DNA of 64,000 bases from contig NZ_LILB01000005.1 in assembly GCF_001274945.1 (NCBI RefSeq), positions 1,033,683 to 1,097,682 of the forward strand. The letters run 5' to 3'. The first letter of the stretch is position 1. Every line of letters starts with the position of its first letter. This DNA comes from Viridibacillus arvi (GTDB taxonomy: Bacteria; Bacillota; Bacilli; Bacillales_A; Planococcaceae). Position numbers and translations under genes: made by a program. A model generated the notes under the pieces. That model made no database searches. It saw nothing but the letters and a program-made list of their open reading frames with translations, and had not been told where the DNA came from. Positions 1 through 8,110 of this stretch are shown here, piece by piece.

Positions 1-375
1 TAAATTTGAAATACGTTTTGATAAACGGGGCAGATCTGATGAATGATATTTTTTTTGTATCGCATGTGTTACTTCAACTAATTTAGCTGTTTCTTTTATT
101 TGTGAAATCGAAAATTTACGTGTTATTGGATCTCTTCCAAAATATAAATAATAACCTGTTCCTATGACTGGGAGACCTAATATAACTGAAATCCAAGCGA
201 CTTTTGACAAGGTATTACGTATATCAAAGAAAATTAGCTTAATGACAATTGCTAGTCCAAATAACTCAATAAATATGCCAACTACGTAAGCAATTTTCAT
301 ATTCCAAATAGAAAATATATATCCGATGCCTATTATGACTGCTGAAATGGCTAAAAATTGAATAACCTTCTGCAT
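1..375 (-). CDS. Cardiolipin synthase-like protein, N-terminal part (runs off the window)
   Basis: The reading frame is open from ATG at 373-375 to the window edge, giving 125 residues without a stop. A GGAGGG ribosome site lies just upstream. The protein opens with two hydrophobic segments (about residues 5-40), followed by a third at about 55-78 ending in LYFGRDP. A short hydrophobic run ending in an FGR-type motif is typical of the N-terminal PLDc_N domain of bacterial cardiolipin synthases, which join two phosphatidylglycerols in the membrane. The catalytic HKD motifs would lie outside the window, so the assignment rests on the N-terminus only. A PLDc_N-only small membrane protein is the alternative. 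Confidence 0.6.
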   Translation of the reverse strand, partial: MQKVIQFLAISAVIIGIGYIFSIWNMKIAYVVGIFIELFGLAIVIKLIFFDIRNTLSKVAWISVILGLPVIGTGYYLYFGRDPITRKFSISQIKETAKLVEVTHAIQKKYHSSDLPRLSKRISNL

Positions 376-915
376 AATATCCCTCCACTTTTCCTATCCC
401 TAATACAAAAGAAATCTACACTTATAACTTATGTATATTTTTTAAAAAATAGCTCCTATTTTTTTGAGAAACTTAAGCTTTTAAAATAATCTTTACACTG
501 ACAACTTCATAAATGTGTATACGACCAAATCTAAAATAATTATCTTTTATAAAAAGTAGTTTTAAAGGTCTTATTATGGTAGCAAAAGAAAAAAACAATC
601 ACATATTGAGTTGAACCCAAGATATAACCAACTAAAAAATTCCAGTTTAATACTAAGTGGATTAGGTATTTCTTTTTACACGAATTTCTTATCTACAAAA
701 TATATTCGACATATAAAAATAGCATAACAACAAAAACAGTTGGACTAGTATGGAACAAAAAAAGAATTCAGTCCCTTATGCTAAAACCCTTCATCCAATT
801 TACTGCACAATATCAAAAAAGCATTATGAACAATAAAAACCCTACCATTTGGCAGGGTTTTATTTTCATGGTTTTAAGGTGTTGCAAGTAATATATAAAA
901 ATAACTGCAGGTTTA
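376..915. other. 540-bp AT-rich intergenic region
   Basis: No convincing gene is visible. Several short open frames occur but none combines a ribosome site, a start and a recognisable product. The only clear structure is the hairpin at 836-861, listed separately. The promoter of the cardiolipin synthase-like gene must lie in the left part, but no strong -35/-10 pair stands out. Confidence 0.5.
836..861 (-). terminator. Rho-independent terminator of the YdeI-like gene
   Basis: An 11-bp stem with one mismatch (AAAACCCTACC against GGCAGGGTTTT, 4-nt loop) is followed by a U-rich run when read on the minus strand. It lies about 55 bp past the stop of the 916-1593 gene. The plus-strand side is also T-rich, so it may work in both directions. 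Confidence 0.75.
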
Positions 916-1593
916 TTATTTCTTATTAGCTCGATATAAATTCATGGTTTTGAATCCCTCACTGAGAATCTCCGCCATTTCTGATAGACGTTTTTCCTGT
1001 GTCTCAATACGTTTTGCACTATACACAAATCGTGCCCAATCTCGCTGATAGCCTGGTGTTAGTGCATTATAAAAATCAAGTATTTCTTTTTGGTTACTTA
1101 AATACTGTTGGATATCTGGAATACGATTAACATAATCACTGACACGTTGACTCGCTTTACTAGTAGTAGATTTTTTTACTTTCTTTACTTCATTTTTTAT
1201 CCCTACAACTGTAAATGTATCATTAAAGCTAACCATGCGAGCAAACTTCATTGTACTATTTAATACATAGCCGTCATCATCTGGAGAAATTGCTGGAAAC
1301 AGCGTGTCTCGCTCAATATATTCTGTATATTCTTTATTATTTTTCTTTGGATAAGCTACAAAAAGATACCCGTTGTCCTTAACTCTATTCTGTTCCACGA
1401 TCTCCTTAAGCAGTGCAGTAAACTCATTTAGAGAAAAAACAAATGCAAAAACTAAATCATAATTTTCTGCCTCAAAATTCTTATCAAACTCTAGCTCATC
1501 TAATTCTGTTACATGATCCGGCATATTCAGTACTACTTTTCTCTCGTATTTTTGCAACTTTAACTTTTCAACTACAGTTTTTACTTCCGCCAT
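916..1593 (-). CDS. YdeI/OmdA-family protein
   Basis: A 225-residue soluble protein starting at ATG with AGGAG six bases upstream. The last 65 residues (from about 160) carry the pattern of the OmpD-associated/YdeI domain: an aromatic-rich stretch (NALTPGYQRDWARFV) and then AKRIETQEKRL..A.ILSEG. Such domains occur in proteins implicated in bacteriocin protection and in general stress, but the biochemical role is unknown. The N-terminal 130 residues resemble the DUF3052-type fold that often precedes the domain. It stands alone with its own terminator. Family assignment is good; function is open. Confidence 0.7.
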   Translation of the reverse strand: MAEVKTVVEKLKLQKYERKVVLNMPDHVTELDELEFDKNFEAENYDLVFAFVFSLNEFTALLKEIVEQNRVKDNGYLFVAYPKKNNKEYTEYIERDTLFPAISPDDDGYVLNSTMKFARMVSFNDTFTVVGIKNEVKKVKKSTTSKASQRVSDYVNRIPDIQQYLSNQKEILDFYNALTPGYQRDWARFVYSAKRIETQEKRLSEMAEILSEGFKTMNLYRANKK

Positions 1594-1732
1594 CTTTTCT
1601 CTCCTATCGTGCTCAGCATAGCTATTATACGCACATTCAATAAAAGCATTTAAAATTTTTATAAATACTTTTTAACTTCATTATACAACTCTAACAAAAC
1701 AATAAAATTATTAGCGCTTGCTATTAAATAAG

Positions 1733-1760
1733 GCTACTCAGTTATCAAAAACTGAGTAGC
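1733..1760 (-). terminator. Terminator hairpin after the PhzF-like gene
   Basis: A perfect 11-bp stem (GCTACTCAGTT with AACTGAGTAGC, 6-nt loop) lies about 50 bp beyond the stop of the PhzF-like gene. The U-tract on the minus strand is short and interrupted, so termination may be incomplete. Confidence 0.65.
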
Positions 1761-1809
1761 TATATATGACATCATACTCAACCATGTTATCGAAAGTCAT
1801 AAATTACAT

Positions 1810-2697
1810 TCAAATATATACTGCAATATCTTTCACAAAAACAGCGGTTCCTGTAATCGCTATTGTAATAGCCTCACTATTATCCACATGGACAATTACT
1901 CTACCGTCTTTACCTAACTCTTGACCTTGCTCAACAACCAAATCATACTGCCCTTTTCTCTCAGGAAGTACGTACTTTGCAACATAAGCACCCATAACGC
2001 CTGATGCTGTCCCTGTCACTGCATCTTGAATAGTACCTGAAATAGGAGCTGAGAAATGTCTAGCATGCATATCCGCATCCTCAGAAAAAGCATTCATTGA
2101 GAAAGGGTGCAAAGATGCATTCGGCATTTCCTTTAATATAGCAGGAAATGTTGCATTTTTTGGTTTCATTTTTGCAAAGGCATTCATGTTTTTAATTGGA
2201 ATACATAGCGTCCAAATGCCCGTATTACCATAAACAATTGGAAATTCAGCATGGATATCCTCTATAGTAATACCAATGGAAGTGGCTAAATCATTGACAG
2301 ATCCATCAAAGGATTTAAATTGCGGTTTTGCATGCTCCATTCTCAAATGATATGTATTTTGTTCTTCAGTTAACTGAATTGATAGTATGCCTGCTTTTGT
2401 TTCAATAGTTAAATTACGTTTAGGTTCGATATGTTTCTCTGTAACAAGAGAAAAAATAGTAGTCATTGTGGCATGGCCACATAAATCCATTTCATGCCCT
2501 GGAGTGAAATACCGAATACGAAGATCCGCAACATTGGATTTCATAGGAAAAGCACATTCATTAAAACCAACCTTCGATGCGATTTCTTGCATTTCTTCAT
2601 CGATTAAATTATCAGCATCTAACACGATTCCAGCTGGATTACCCTTACCAGGTTTAGTTGAAAATGCATCATATTGTTTAACAACTATTCTCTTAAT
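1810..2697 (-). CDS. PhzF-family isomerase/epimerase, apparent ATT start
   Basis: PhzF-fold protein of the diaminopimelate-epimerase superfamily, which act as cofactor-free isomerases on small acids; the substrate here is unknown. Family landmarks are GNPAG near residue 20, FNECAFP carrying the conserved glutamate, the CGHAT motif (about 72-76) and GTASGVMGAY near the C-terminus. The first conventional start in frame is GTG at 2623-2625, but it would remove the conserved first strand and the GNPAG motif. The frame stays open upstream to ATT at 2695-2697, seven bases after AAGGGG, giving 295 residues and an N-terminus (KRIVVKQYDAFST) matching the family. No ATG, GTG or TTG exists in that extension, so ATT is the most likely start, unless the reference has an error. 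Confidence 0.85.
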   Translation of the reverse strand: MKRIVVKQYDAFSTKPGKGNPAGIVLDADNLIDEEMQEIASKVGFNECAFPMKSNVADLRIRYFTPGHEMDLCGHATMTTIFSLVTEKHIEPKRNLTIETKAGILSIQLTEEQNTYHLRMEHAKPQFKSFDGSVNDLATSIGITIEDIHAEFPIVYGNTGIWTLCIPIKNMNAFAKMKPKNATFPAILKEMPNASLHPFSMNAFSEDADMHARHFSAPISGTIQDAVTGTASGVMGAYVAKYVLPERKGQYDLVVEQGQELGKDGRVIVHVDNSEAITIAITGTAVFVKDIAVYI

Positions 2698-2766
2698 AAG
2701 AACACCCCTTTATCCATAATGTATATTTACAATTAGCCTATCACTATTTTTATATTATTTGTTTTA

Positions 2767-3351
2767 TTACATTTGGCGTATTAGCAATCCTTCTAAACGA
2801 AGTTTCACATCTGACCATTCTGAATCTATAATGCTATATATTACCGTATTTCGGATTGTACCATTTGGTCGAATCATATGATTGCGCAAAATACCTTCCT
2901 TTTTTGCTCCCAATCTTTCAATTGCTGCCTGTGAGCGTTTATTCTCGTGATCAGTTTTTATTTGTACTCGATTGACACTCAATTGCTCGAACGCGAACTT
3001 CAACAATAAATACTTACATTCTGTATTAATAGGCGTTCGCCATTTTGTTGGAGTAAGCCATGTAAATCCAATCTCTAATCGCTTTTGTTGGCAATCAATG
3101 TCCAAAAATCTTGTGGATCCAATTATTTGATTTGTCTTTTTTTCTATAATAACGAATGGATATTGGGTGCCATTGATTTTTTCATATAAAGCTTGTTTTA
3201 TATATTGTTTCATATCCTCAATCGATCTTATTTTCGCCGATGTATATGTCCAAATTTCTTGGAACTGCCCTGCCAAATAAAGACCTTCTAGATGACTATC
3301 CTTTAAGGGTACTAGCAATACATGTTCACCTAATAACTGAATATCTTCCAT
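2767..3351 (-). CDS. GNAT acetyltransferase, RimJ/RimL type
   Basis: A 194-residue GNAT-fold protein of the RimJ/RimL-like acetyltransferase_3 group. Visible features are the N-terminal L.PL..SH strand, the central IGSTRFLDID/IGFTWL strands, and the C-terminal NKRSQAAIERLGAKKEGILR segment. That segment is the usual N..S.....LGF..EG acetyl-CoA-binding region. Family members acetylate N-terminal amines of proteins or small molecules; the acceptor cannot be told here. It is transcribed divergently from the MocR regulator 94 bp away and could be a target of it. Confidence 0.8.
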   Translation of the reverse strand: MEDIQLLGEHVLLVPLKDSHLEGLYLAGQFQEIWTYTSAKIRSIEDMKQYIKQALYEKINGTQYPFVIIEKKTNQIIGSTRFLDIDCQQKRLEIGFTWLTPTKWRTPINTECKYLLLKFAFEQLSVNRVQIKTDHENKRSQAAIERLGAKKEGILRNHMIRPNGTIRNTVIYSIIDSEWSDVKLRLEGLLIRQM

Positions 3352-3445
3352 TACACTTCACTCCTTTGCTATTATTAAAACAGATTTTGATTTAATGAAT
3401 AGCACCAAAAGTAAATGTTTTAACCATACCAAATGAGGTGAAGCT

Positions 3446-4816
3446 ATGACATTGACTATTTATTTTGACCAATCTTCGAAGGCTTTATATATACAAATTT
3501 ATGAGCAAATAAAACAATTAATACAGTCGCAACAGCTAGTAGAAGGTTCGAAACTCCCTTCAAAGCGCCTACTGGCAAATCAGTTACAAGTGAGCATTCA
3601 TACTGTACAAATTGCCTATGAACAGTTAACTGCTGAAGGTTTTATTTCAAGTCGTGAGCGTTCTGGCTATTACGTAGCACCATTTCTAGATGAATGGCGA
3701 ATAAAAATATTTCCTAAACAAGAAGAAGTAATTATTAATGATGTTTCAGATTCTATAGACATAGACTTTAATTCTGGCCAGATTGCGTATAATCATTTCC
3801 CCTTTAAAACTTGGCAGAAAATAACAACTAATCTTATGCGAGCAGATATGACTTATCATAGTCCATGGCAAGGGGAAAGGTCTCTTCGCGAGCAAATATG
3901 TCAATACGTTTATTTATCGCGAGGTGTATCCTGTACAGTAGAACAAATATACATATGTAATGGTACTCAATCTCAGCTCTCCTTACTGTGTAGATATTTC
4001 GGTCCAACAGCATCGGTCGGATTTGAAGAACCTGGGTTTTCGCGCGCCTACTCCATTTTCAACCAGTATAGAATGAATATTGTTTCTATTCCTGTAGATG
4101 CACTAGGAATGTCCATTCCAGAAGAGCCACTTAGCCTGTTATACACGACACCTGCACATCAATTTCCGCTTGGTATGATTATGCCCATCCAAAGAAGATA
4201 CGCACTTCTTCAATGGGCATTACAAACAGATGCGTATATTATTGAAGATGACTATGACAGTGAATTTCGTTACAGTGGCAAGCCAATCCCTTCACTTCAC
4301 AGTTTAGATTACCAAGATCGTGTCATCTATTTTGGCACATTTTCAAAAGCGTTACTTCCTTCCTTACGCATAAGTTATATGATTTTACCTAATGAACTAG
4401 TAAATGACTTTAACGACTTTTATACTGAACAAAAATCCACTGTATCGCGCATAGAGCAACTATCTATTGCTGAGTTTATGAAGCAAGGACATTGGGATAA
4501 ACATCTGGGGAAAATGCGTACATTATATCGAAAAAAACGTGATATTCTCGTTACACAATTAAAATTGAAACTCGGAGAAAATGTTCAGATTATAGGTGAG
4601 AACGCAGGCCTTCATTTAATTATTCACCTAAAGCTAAACATTTCAGAAGCCTCTGCTATCCAAAGAGGTATGGAATGTGGGGTGAAGATTTATTCTGTAT
4701 CGCATTATTATCATACTTCACCAAAGAATACCCTTCTTTTATTAGGCTATGGTGGACTAAATGAAGAACAAATCACTGATGGCATTAATCTTTTAGCCAA
4801 TGCATGGATAGGTTGA
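3446..4816 (+). CDS. MocR/PdxR-family transcription regulator with aminotransferase domain
   Basis: A 456-residue two-domain regulator. Residues 1-75 are a GntR-type winged helix (IYEQIKQLI..., KLPSKRLLANQLQVS, then YEQLTAEGFI). Residues 110-456 are a class-I aminotransferase fold, with DDYDSEFRY and the PLP-binding lysine in FSKALLPSLR. MocR proteins sense PLP or an amine and control genes nearby, often divergently. Here the divergent neighbour is the GNAT gene, so that gene is the first candidate target; vitamin B6 genes are not nearby. The ATG has GAGGTG about seven bases upstream. The gene ends in a strong terminator shared with the next gene. Confidence 0.87.
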   Translation: MTLTIYFDQSSKALYIQIYEQIKQLIQSQQLVEGSKLPSKRLLANQLQVSIHTVQIAYEQLTAEGFISSRERSGYYVAPFLDEWRIKIFPKQEEVIINDVSDSIDIDFNSGQIAYNHFPFKTWQKITTNLMRADMTYHSPWQGERSLREQICQYVYLSRGVSCTVEQIYICNGTQSQLSLLCRYFGPTASVGFEEPGFSRAYSIFNQYRMNIVSIPVDALGMSIPEEPLSLLYTTPAHQFPLGMIMPIQRRYALLQWALQTDAYIIEDDYDSEFRYSGKPIPSLHSLDYQDRVIYFGTFSKALLPSLRISYMILPNELVNDFNDFYTEQKSTVSRIEQLSIAEFMKQGHWDKHLGKMRTLYRKKRDILVTQLKLKLGENVQIIGENAGLHLIIHLKLNISEASAIQRGMECGVKIYSVSHYYHTSPKNTLLLLGYGGLNEEQITDGINLLANAWIG

Positions 4817-4825
4817 TATGAATTT

Positions 4826-4855
4826 AAAAAGGCTACTAAAATCAGTAGCCTTTTT
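4826..4855. terminator. Bidirectional terminator between convergent genes
   Basis: A perfect stem of AAAAAGGCTACT with AGTAGCCTTTTT and a 6-nt loop lies between the convergent MocR and LD-carboxypeptidase genes. Its A-run and T-run allow it to act in both directions. Confidence 0.88.
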
Positions 4856-4892
4856 CCACCTAGATACATAGACTTATTATATGTATTGAATG

Positions 4893-5864
4893 TTAGTGTT
4901 CAATAATTTTTATCGACTTGTTGTTTGTGTCTATCTCTACAATCCCTCCTATAGGAAAAGTAAACATAGGCTGAATATGACCAAAGCTTGCATTATACAT
5001 CACAGGTATGCTCTTCAAAATTGGATGTTTATCAAAAATAAAATGCAAATGCTCGTCAGTCACTTGAGATTTATTTTGGAATTTACCAATCACCAGTCCC
5101 TTTAAATTGACTAATTTCCCCTGCTGTAACAAGGAAGTAAAATCACGTGCAAATGTTAGTGGATCTGTTAATTCATCATCTTCAATAAACAAAATGACAT
5201 CTTTTAAATCTGGCATAAATTCCGTTCCTTGTAGTAAATTGAGAGTACATAGATTACCACCATATAATGTACCGTTCGTTAACCCACCATTATAAATTTT
5301 CAAACCCTCATTTGGAATTAAGTTACGATTATCTTGATCTCTAAACCACGCATCATCACTCCAAACAACCGACTGCTCAATCTCATAGGCTTCGTCTTGC
5401 ATGAGGCATTTTTTGAAAAAAGTCCTTTGATAATCCTGTTCCTTCCGCATTCCAAAACTTGAAAAGTGAGGTCCAGAATATGTGACTAAACCTGTTTTAG
5501 CTGTTATTGCCCATGCAAGCGCTGTAATATCGCTATAGCCACATAGAATTTTCGGATTCGTCTTTATTAGTTCATAGTTGATATAGGGCAAGATCTCATT
5601 GACATTAAATCCACCAATGACTGTCAAGATTCCTTTTACATTTGAGTCTGCGAAAGCAGCATGTAAATCTTTCACTCTCGCTTGAATTGAAGAAGAGAAA
5701 TGTAAATCGCTATCATATACATGCTCTCCAAAAGTCACTATTAAACCCAGTTCCTCCAACTGCTCAATTGCTTCTTGAATACCCTCTTTAGATAAAATTT
5801 GCATACTACGACTAGGTGCAATAATACGTATTTCATCACCTTTTTTTAACTTTGGTGCAATCAT
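4893..5864 (-). CDS. LD-carboxypeptidase, peptidase family S66 (MccF/LdcA-like)
   Basis: A 323-residue serine peptidase of family S66, whose members cleave L,D-bonds in murein tetrapeptides (LdcA) or inactivate microcin C-type adenylates (MccF). The catalytic Ser lies in GYSDIT (about residue 117), the Glu in FIEDDELTDP (about 236) and the His in FGHIQPM (about 303). There is no signal peptide, so it is cytoplasmic. The pattern LKKGDEIRIIAPS at the N-terminus is typical. The length and the LTDP segment after the Glu lean toward the MccF branch, but a murein recycling role cannot be excluded. The neighbours give no further clue. Confidence 0.88.
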   Translation of the reverse strand: MIAPKLKKGDEIRIIAPSRSMQILSKEGIQEAIEQLEELGLIVTFGEHVYDSDLHFSSSIQARVKDLHAAFADSNVKGILTVIGGFNVNEILPYINYELIKTNPKILCGYSDITALAWAITAKTGLVTYSGPHFSSFGMRKEQDYQRTFFKKCLMQDEAYEIEQSVVWSDDAWFRDQDNRNLIPNEGLKIYNGGLTNGTLYGGNLCTLNLLQGTEFMPDLKDVILFIEDDELTDPLTFARDFTSLLQQGKLVNLKGLVIGKFQNKSQVTDEHLHFIFDKHPILKSIPVMYNASFGHIQPMFTFPIGGIVEIDTNNKSIKIIEH

Positions 5865-6288
5865 TCTAAAGCCAACTCCTTCTTATTAAGTTTACTAGTA
5901 CAATATTTTGAAACGTCCATAACTTAAAGTAAAAAGCTTCAATCTTTTAAATAATAGTTGTAATGATAAAGATTATTCTGACTAATATCAAGTGTTGATT
6001 TTTCAACTGCCCTTCTTTGTATTTTAAGAATTGTATTAATAAATTTTCAGATTTAAACAATGTTAATCCACAGTGTCATAGCAAAATTATTTTTATCCCA
6101 ACAAAACACAATTGCTTTAGTTATTAATGGCGGAACGTATTTTTTACTAATTACACAATCCAAGAAGGATTTTCAATAAATTAATACCTATTAGGTTTTA
6201 CTTAGTTCTAAAAATATTTATTTTATAAAGTGATGCCCTTACCAATTATTTTGAAGTGAATAGCATGATAATGATAGGAGGTGAAATA
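5865..6288. other. 424-bp intergenic region upstream of the collagen-like gene
   Basis: AT-rich sequence between the LD-carboxypeptidase start (minus) and the collagen-like gene (plus). No gene is visible. It should contain both promoters. No clear sporulation promoter could be assigned by eye for the collagen-like gene, although a strong AGGAGGTG ribosome site sits at its end. Confidence 0.5.
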
Positions 6289-7167
6289 ATGAATTATGAG
6301 ATGAAAAGATGTAGTAAGTGCAGTAAATATATCTGTACTTGTAATAATGACCCTGCTCGAGGTCCAAGAGGGTATAAAGGTACTATAGGCCCTGTTGGAC
6401 CTCCTGGACCTCCTGGACCTAAAGGTGAACGTGGGCCTAGAGGATTCATGGGTCTTCCCGGAGCTGATGGTGAACGTGGTCCTAGAGGCGCTGATGGTGA
6501 ACGTGGTCCTGCAGGCGCTGACGGTGAACGTGGTCCTGCAGGCGCTGATGGTGAACGTGGTCCTGCAGGCGCTGATGGTGAACAAGGTCTTAGGGGGCTA
6601 AGAGGTTTCCCTGGAGTGAGTGGACCACCAGGACCTGCCGGATCTACTGGTCCTGGCTCAATAATTCCTTTCGCATCAGGTATTCCTGTTAAACTTACAA
6701 CTGTTGATGGGGACGTTGGAACAACTTGTTTAATCGGCTTTGGGAACTCTGCATCAAACGTTATGCTAGATGGGACAAAAATAAATCTTACAGGTTCTGC
6801 TGGAGCACTTCTGAATTTTGCATTTTCTATTCCTCGTGATGGAAAAATCACTTCGATGGATGCTTTCTTCAGTACTTCAGAGGCTCTATCTCTAGTTAAT
6901 TCCACTATCACAATTACAGCTCAATTATATCAATCAACTACACCAAATAATCTATTCACTCCTGTTCCAGATGCTATTGTAATATTATCTCCTAAACTCT
7001 CTGACAATCTTCCTCTAGGTTATGTAAGTCACGGAATCACTACAGGATTAAATATAAAGGTAACAGCACAAACACGACTATTAATGGTATTTTCTGCAGC
7101 AGCCACTGGTCATTCACTTGATAATATGGTAGCTGGGTATGCTAGCGCAGGTCTTTCAATTAGTTAA
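6289..7167 (+). CDS. Collagen-like exosporium-type glycoprotein (BclA/BclB-like)
   Basis: A 292-residue protein starting at ATG 6289, seven bases after AGGAGGTG; an in-frame ATG 33 bp upstream lacks a ribosome site. Residues 1-22 are Cys-rich ([11 protein letters not shown]). About residues 24-121 are collagen G-X-Y triplets with [16 protein letters not shown] and repeated GADGERGPA units. Residues about 122-292 form a hydrophobic beta-rich C-terminal domain like that of Bacillus BclB (IIPFASG..., then [16 protein letters not shown]). Such proteins form hair-like filaments on the exosporium of spores, with the C-terminal domain trimerising. It is monocistronic and ends in a strong terminator. 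A role on spores is inferred from family and genome type. Confidence 0.85.
   Translation: MNYEMKRCSKCSKYICTCNNDPARGPRGYKGTIGPVGPPGPPGPKGERGPRGFMGLPGADGERGPRGADGERGPAGADGERGPAGADGERGPAGADGEQGLRGLRGFPGVSGPPGPAGSTGPGSIIPFASGIPVKLTTVDGDVGTTCLIGFGNSASNVMLDGTKINLTGSAGALLNFAFSIPRDGKITSMDAFFSTSEALSLVNSTITITAQLYQSTTPNNLFTPVPDAIVILSPKLSDNLPLGYVSHGITTGLNIKVTAQTRLLMVFSAAATGHSLDNMVAGYASAGLSIS
6463..6597 (+). repeat. Five 27-bp in-frame tandem repeats encoding [13 protein letters not shown] units
   Basis: Units begin GCTGATGGTGAACGTGG and span 6463-6489, 6490-6516, 6517-6543, 6544-6570 and a diverged fifth at 6571-6597. Units 2-4 are almost identical in DNA (one T/C difference at the third codon position of unit 3). 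This points to recent unit expansion and a tract prone to length change without loss of frame. Confidence 0.92.
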
Positions 7168-7327
7168 TTCCTTAAGGTTAGCTATCTTAAAAACTGCAAT
7201 TCTTACCTAATAGTTGATGAAAAAAACATCCATAAAATACATCATTATTTGATAAATTAATTTTTGAAATAATTAAAATTATTAGAATCTTACTTAATTA
7301 ATACCACATAATATTACTAGACTGACA

Positions 7328-7367
7328 AAGGCAACTTTTCGTATAAAATAAAACGAAAAGTTGCCTT
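7328..7367 (+). terminator. Strong terminator after the collagen-like gene
   Basis: A 15-bp perfect stem, AAGGCAACTTTTCGT pairing with ACGAAAAGTTGCCTT around a 10-nt AT loop, lies about 160 bp downstream of the collagen-like gene. The remaining spacer (7168-7565) shows no gene. Confidence 0.8.
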
Positions 7368-7565
7368 AATTCGTATTTTCTCTATCTAACTTTCACAAAT
7401 ATTACACTATTAACTATGCAACAACTGCTTCTAAAAGTGTAAGTTTAAGTGCAGCTATATACAATTCAGAGATAGATGAAATTAGTATTTTATAAAAGAC
7501 ATCTTTTTATATGTAAATAATCTATTTGTTAAATCATCATTTTCATAGAGGCAAAAAATGAATTA

Positions 7566-8027
7566 TTATCCGTTATTATCTACAGTAATTAAATTCAATG
7601 TATAATGTTCAAATTCCGTGTCGTGAACAAATCCATTCTTTTCATATAACTTTTTTGCATTAATATTCGTGAGAGCCGTTTCTAACGTTAAATAACTAGC
7701 ATCTGTTTGTCTACCTAGTTCCATTGCTGATTGTAATAATTGCTGCGCAACGCCCGATTTCCGATTATCTTTTGTTACGAACAAGTCATTTATTATCCAA
7801 GCTTTTTTCATTGATATGGATGAGAAGGTTGGATAAAGTTGTGTAAATCCTACATACTCCTCTCCCTTTTTCACTACAAATATGACCGAATCCTTATTAG
7901 TTAGACGACTGTGGATGAATTTATAAGCCCCTTCTATATTTGTTTTTTGCTCATAAAATTGGCGATACATATCGAACAACCCCGCTACACCGACCGTATC
8001 AGCTAAATCTGCTTGAAAAACATTCAT
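7566..8027 (-). CDS. GNAT-family N-acetyltransferase
   Basis: A 153-residue single-domain GNAT protein. The central strand AWIINDLFV is followed by the acetyl-CoA loop in DNRKSGVAQQLLQSA (R/Q-x-x-G-x-A pattern, about residues 86-100). The C-terminal part has INAKKLYEKNGF, the usual A..LYEK.GF helix. Substrate unknown. The start ATG has AGGGGAG upstream. It lies just downstream of leuA in the same direction but behind a terminator at 8071-8105, so it is probably a separate unit. Confidence 0.85.
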   Translation of the reverse strand: MNVFQADLADTVGVAGLFDMYRQFYEQKTNIEGAYKFIHSRLTNKDSVIFVVKKGEEYVGFTQLYPTFSSISMKKAWIINDLFVTKDNRKSGVAQQLLQSAMELGRQTDASYLTLETALTNINAKKLYEKNGFVHDTEFEHYTLNLITVDNNG

Positions 8028-8070
8028 TTCATTACTCCCCTTTCATAAATAGAAAAATTCTATCAACAAC

Positions 8071-8105
8071 AAAAACAACTTCTCTTATAAGCAGAAGTTG
8101 TTTTT
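8071..8105 (-). terminator. Terminator of leuA
   Basis: A 13-bp perfect stem, AAAAACAACTTCT with AGAAGTTGTTTTT and a 9-nt loop, begins five bases past the leuA stop codon. The A/T flanks provide a U-run on the minus strand. Confidence 0.88.
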
Positions 8106-8110
8106 GGCAT

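Noticed and set aside
560..740. Possible small gene or gene remnant in the first intergenic region
   Set aside because: A 55-codon open stretch exists but has no standard start with a ribosome site and no recognisable sequence.
6294..6911. Long open frame on the minus strand across the collagen-like gene
   Set aside because: It is the antisense of G-X-Y repeats, which lack stop codons on the other strand; no ribosome site and no family features.
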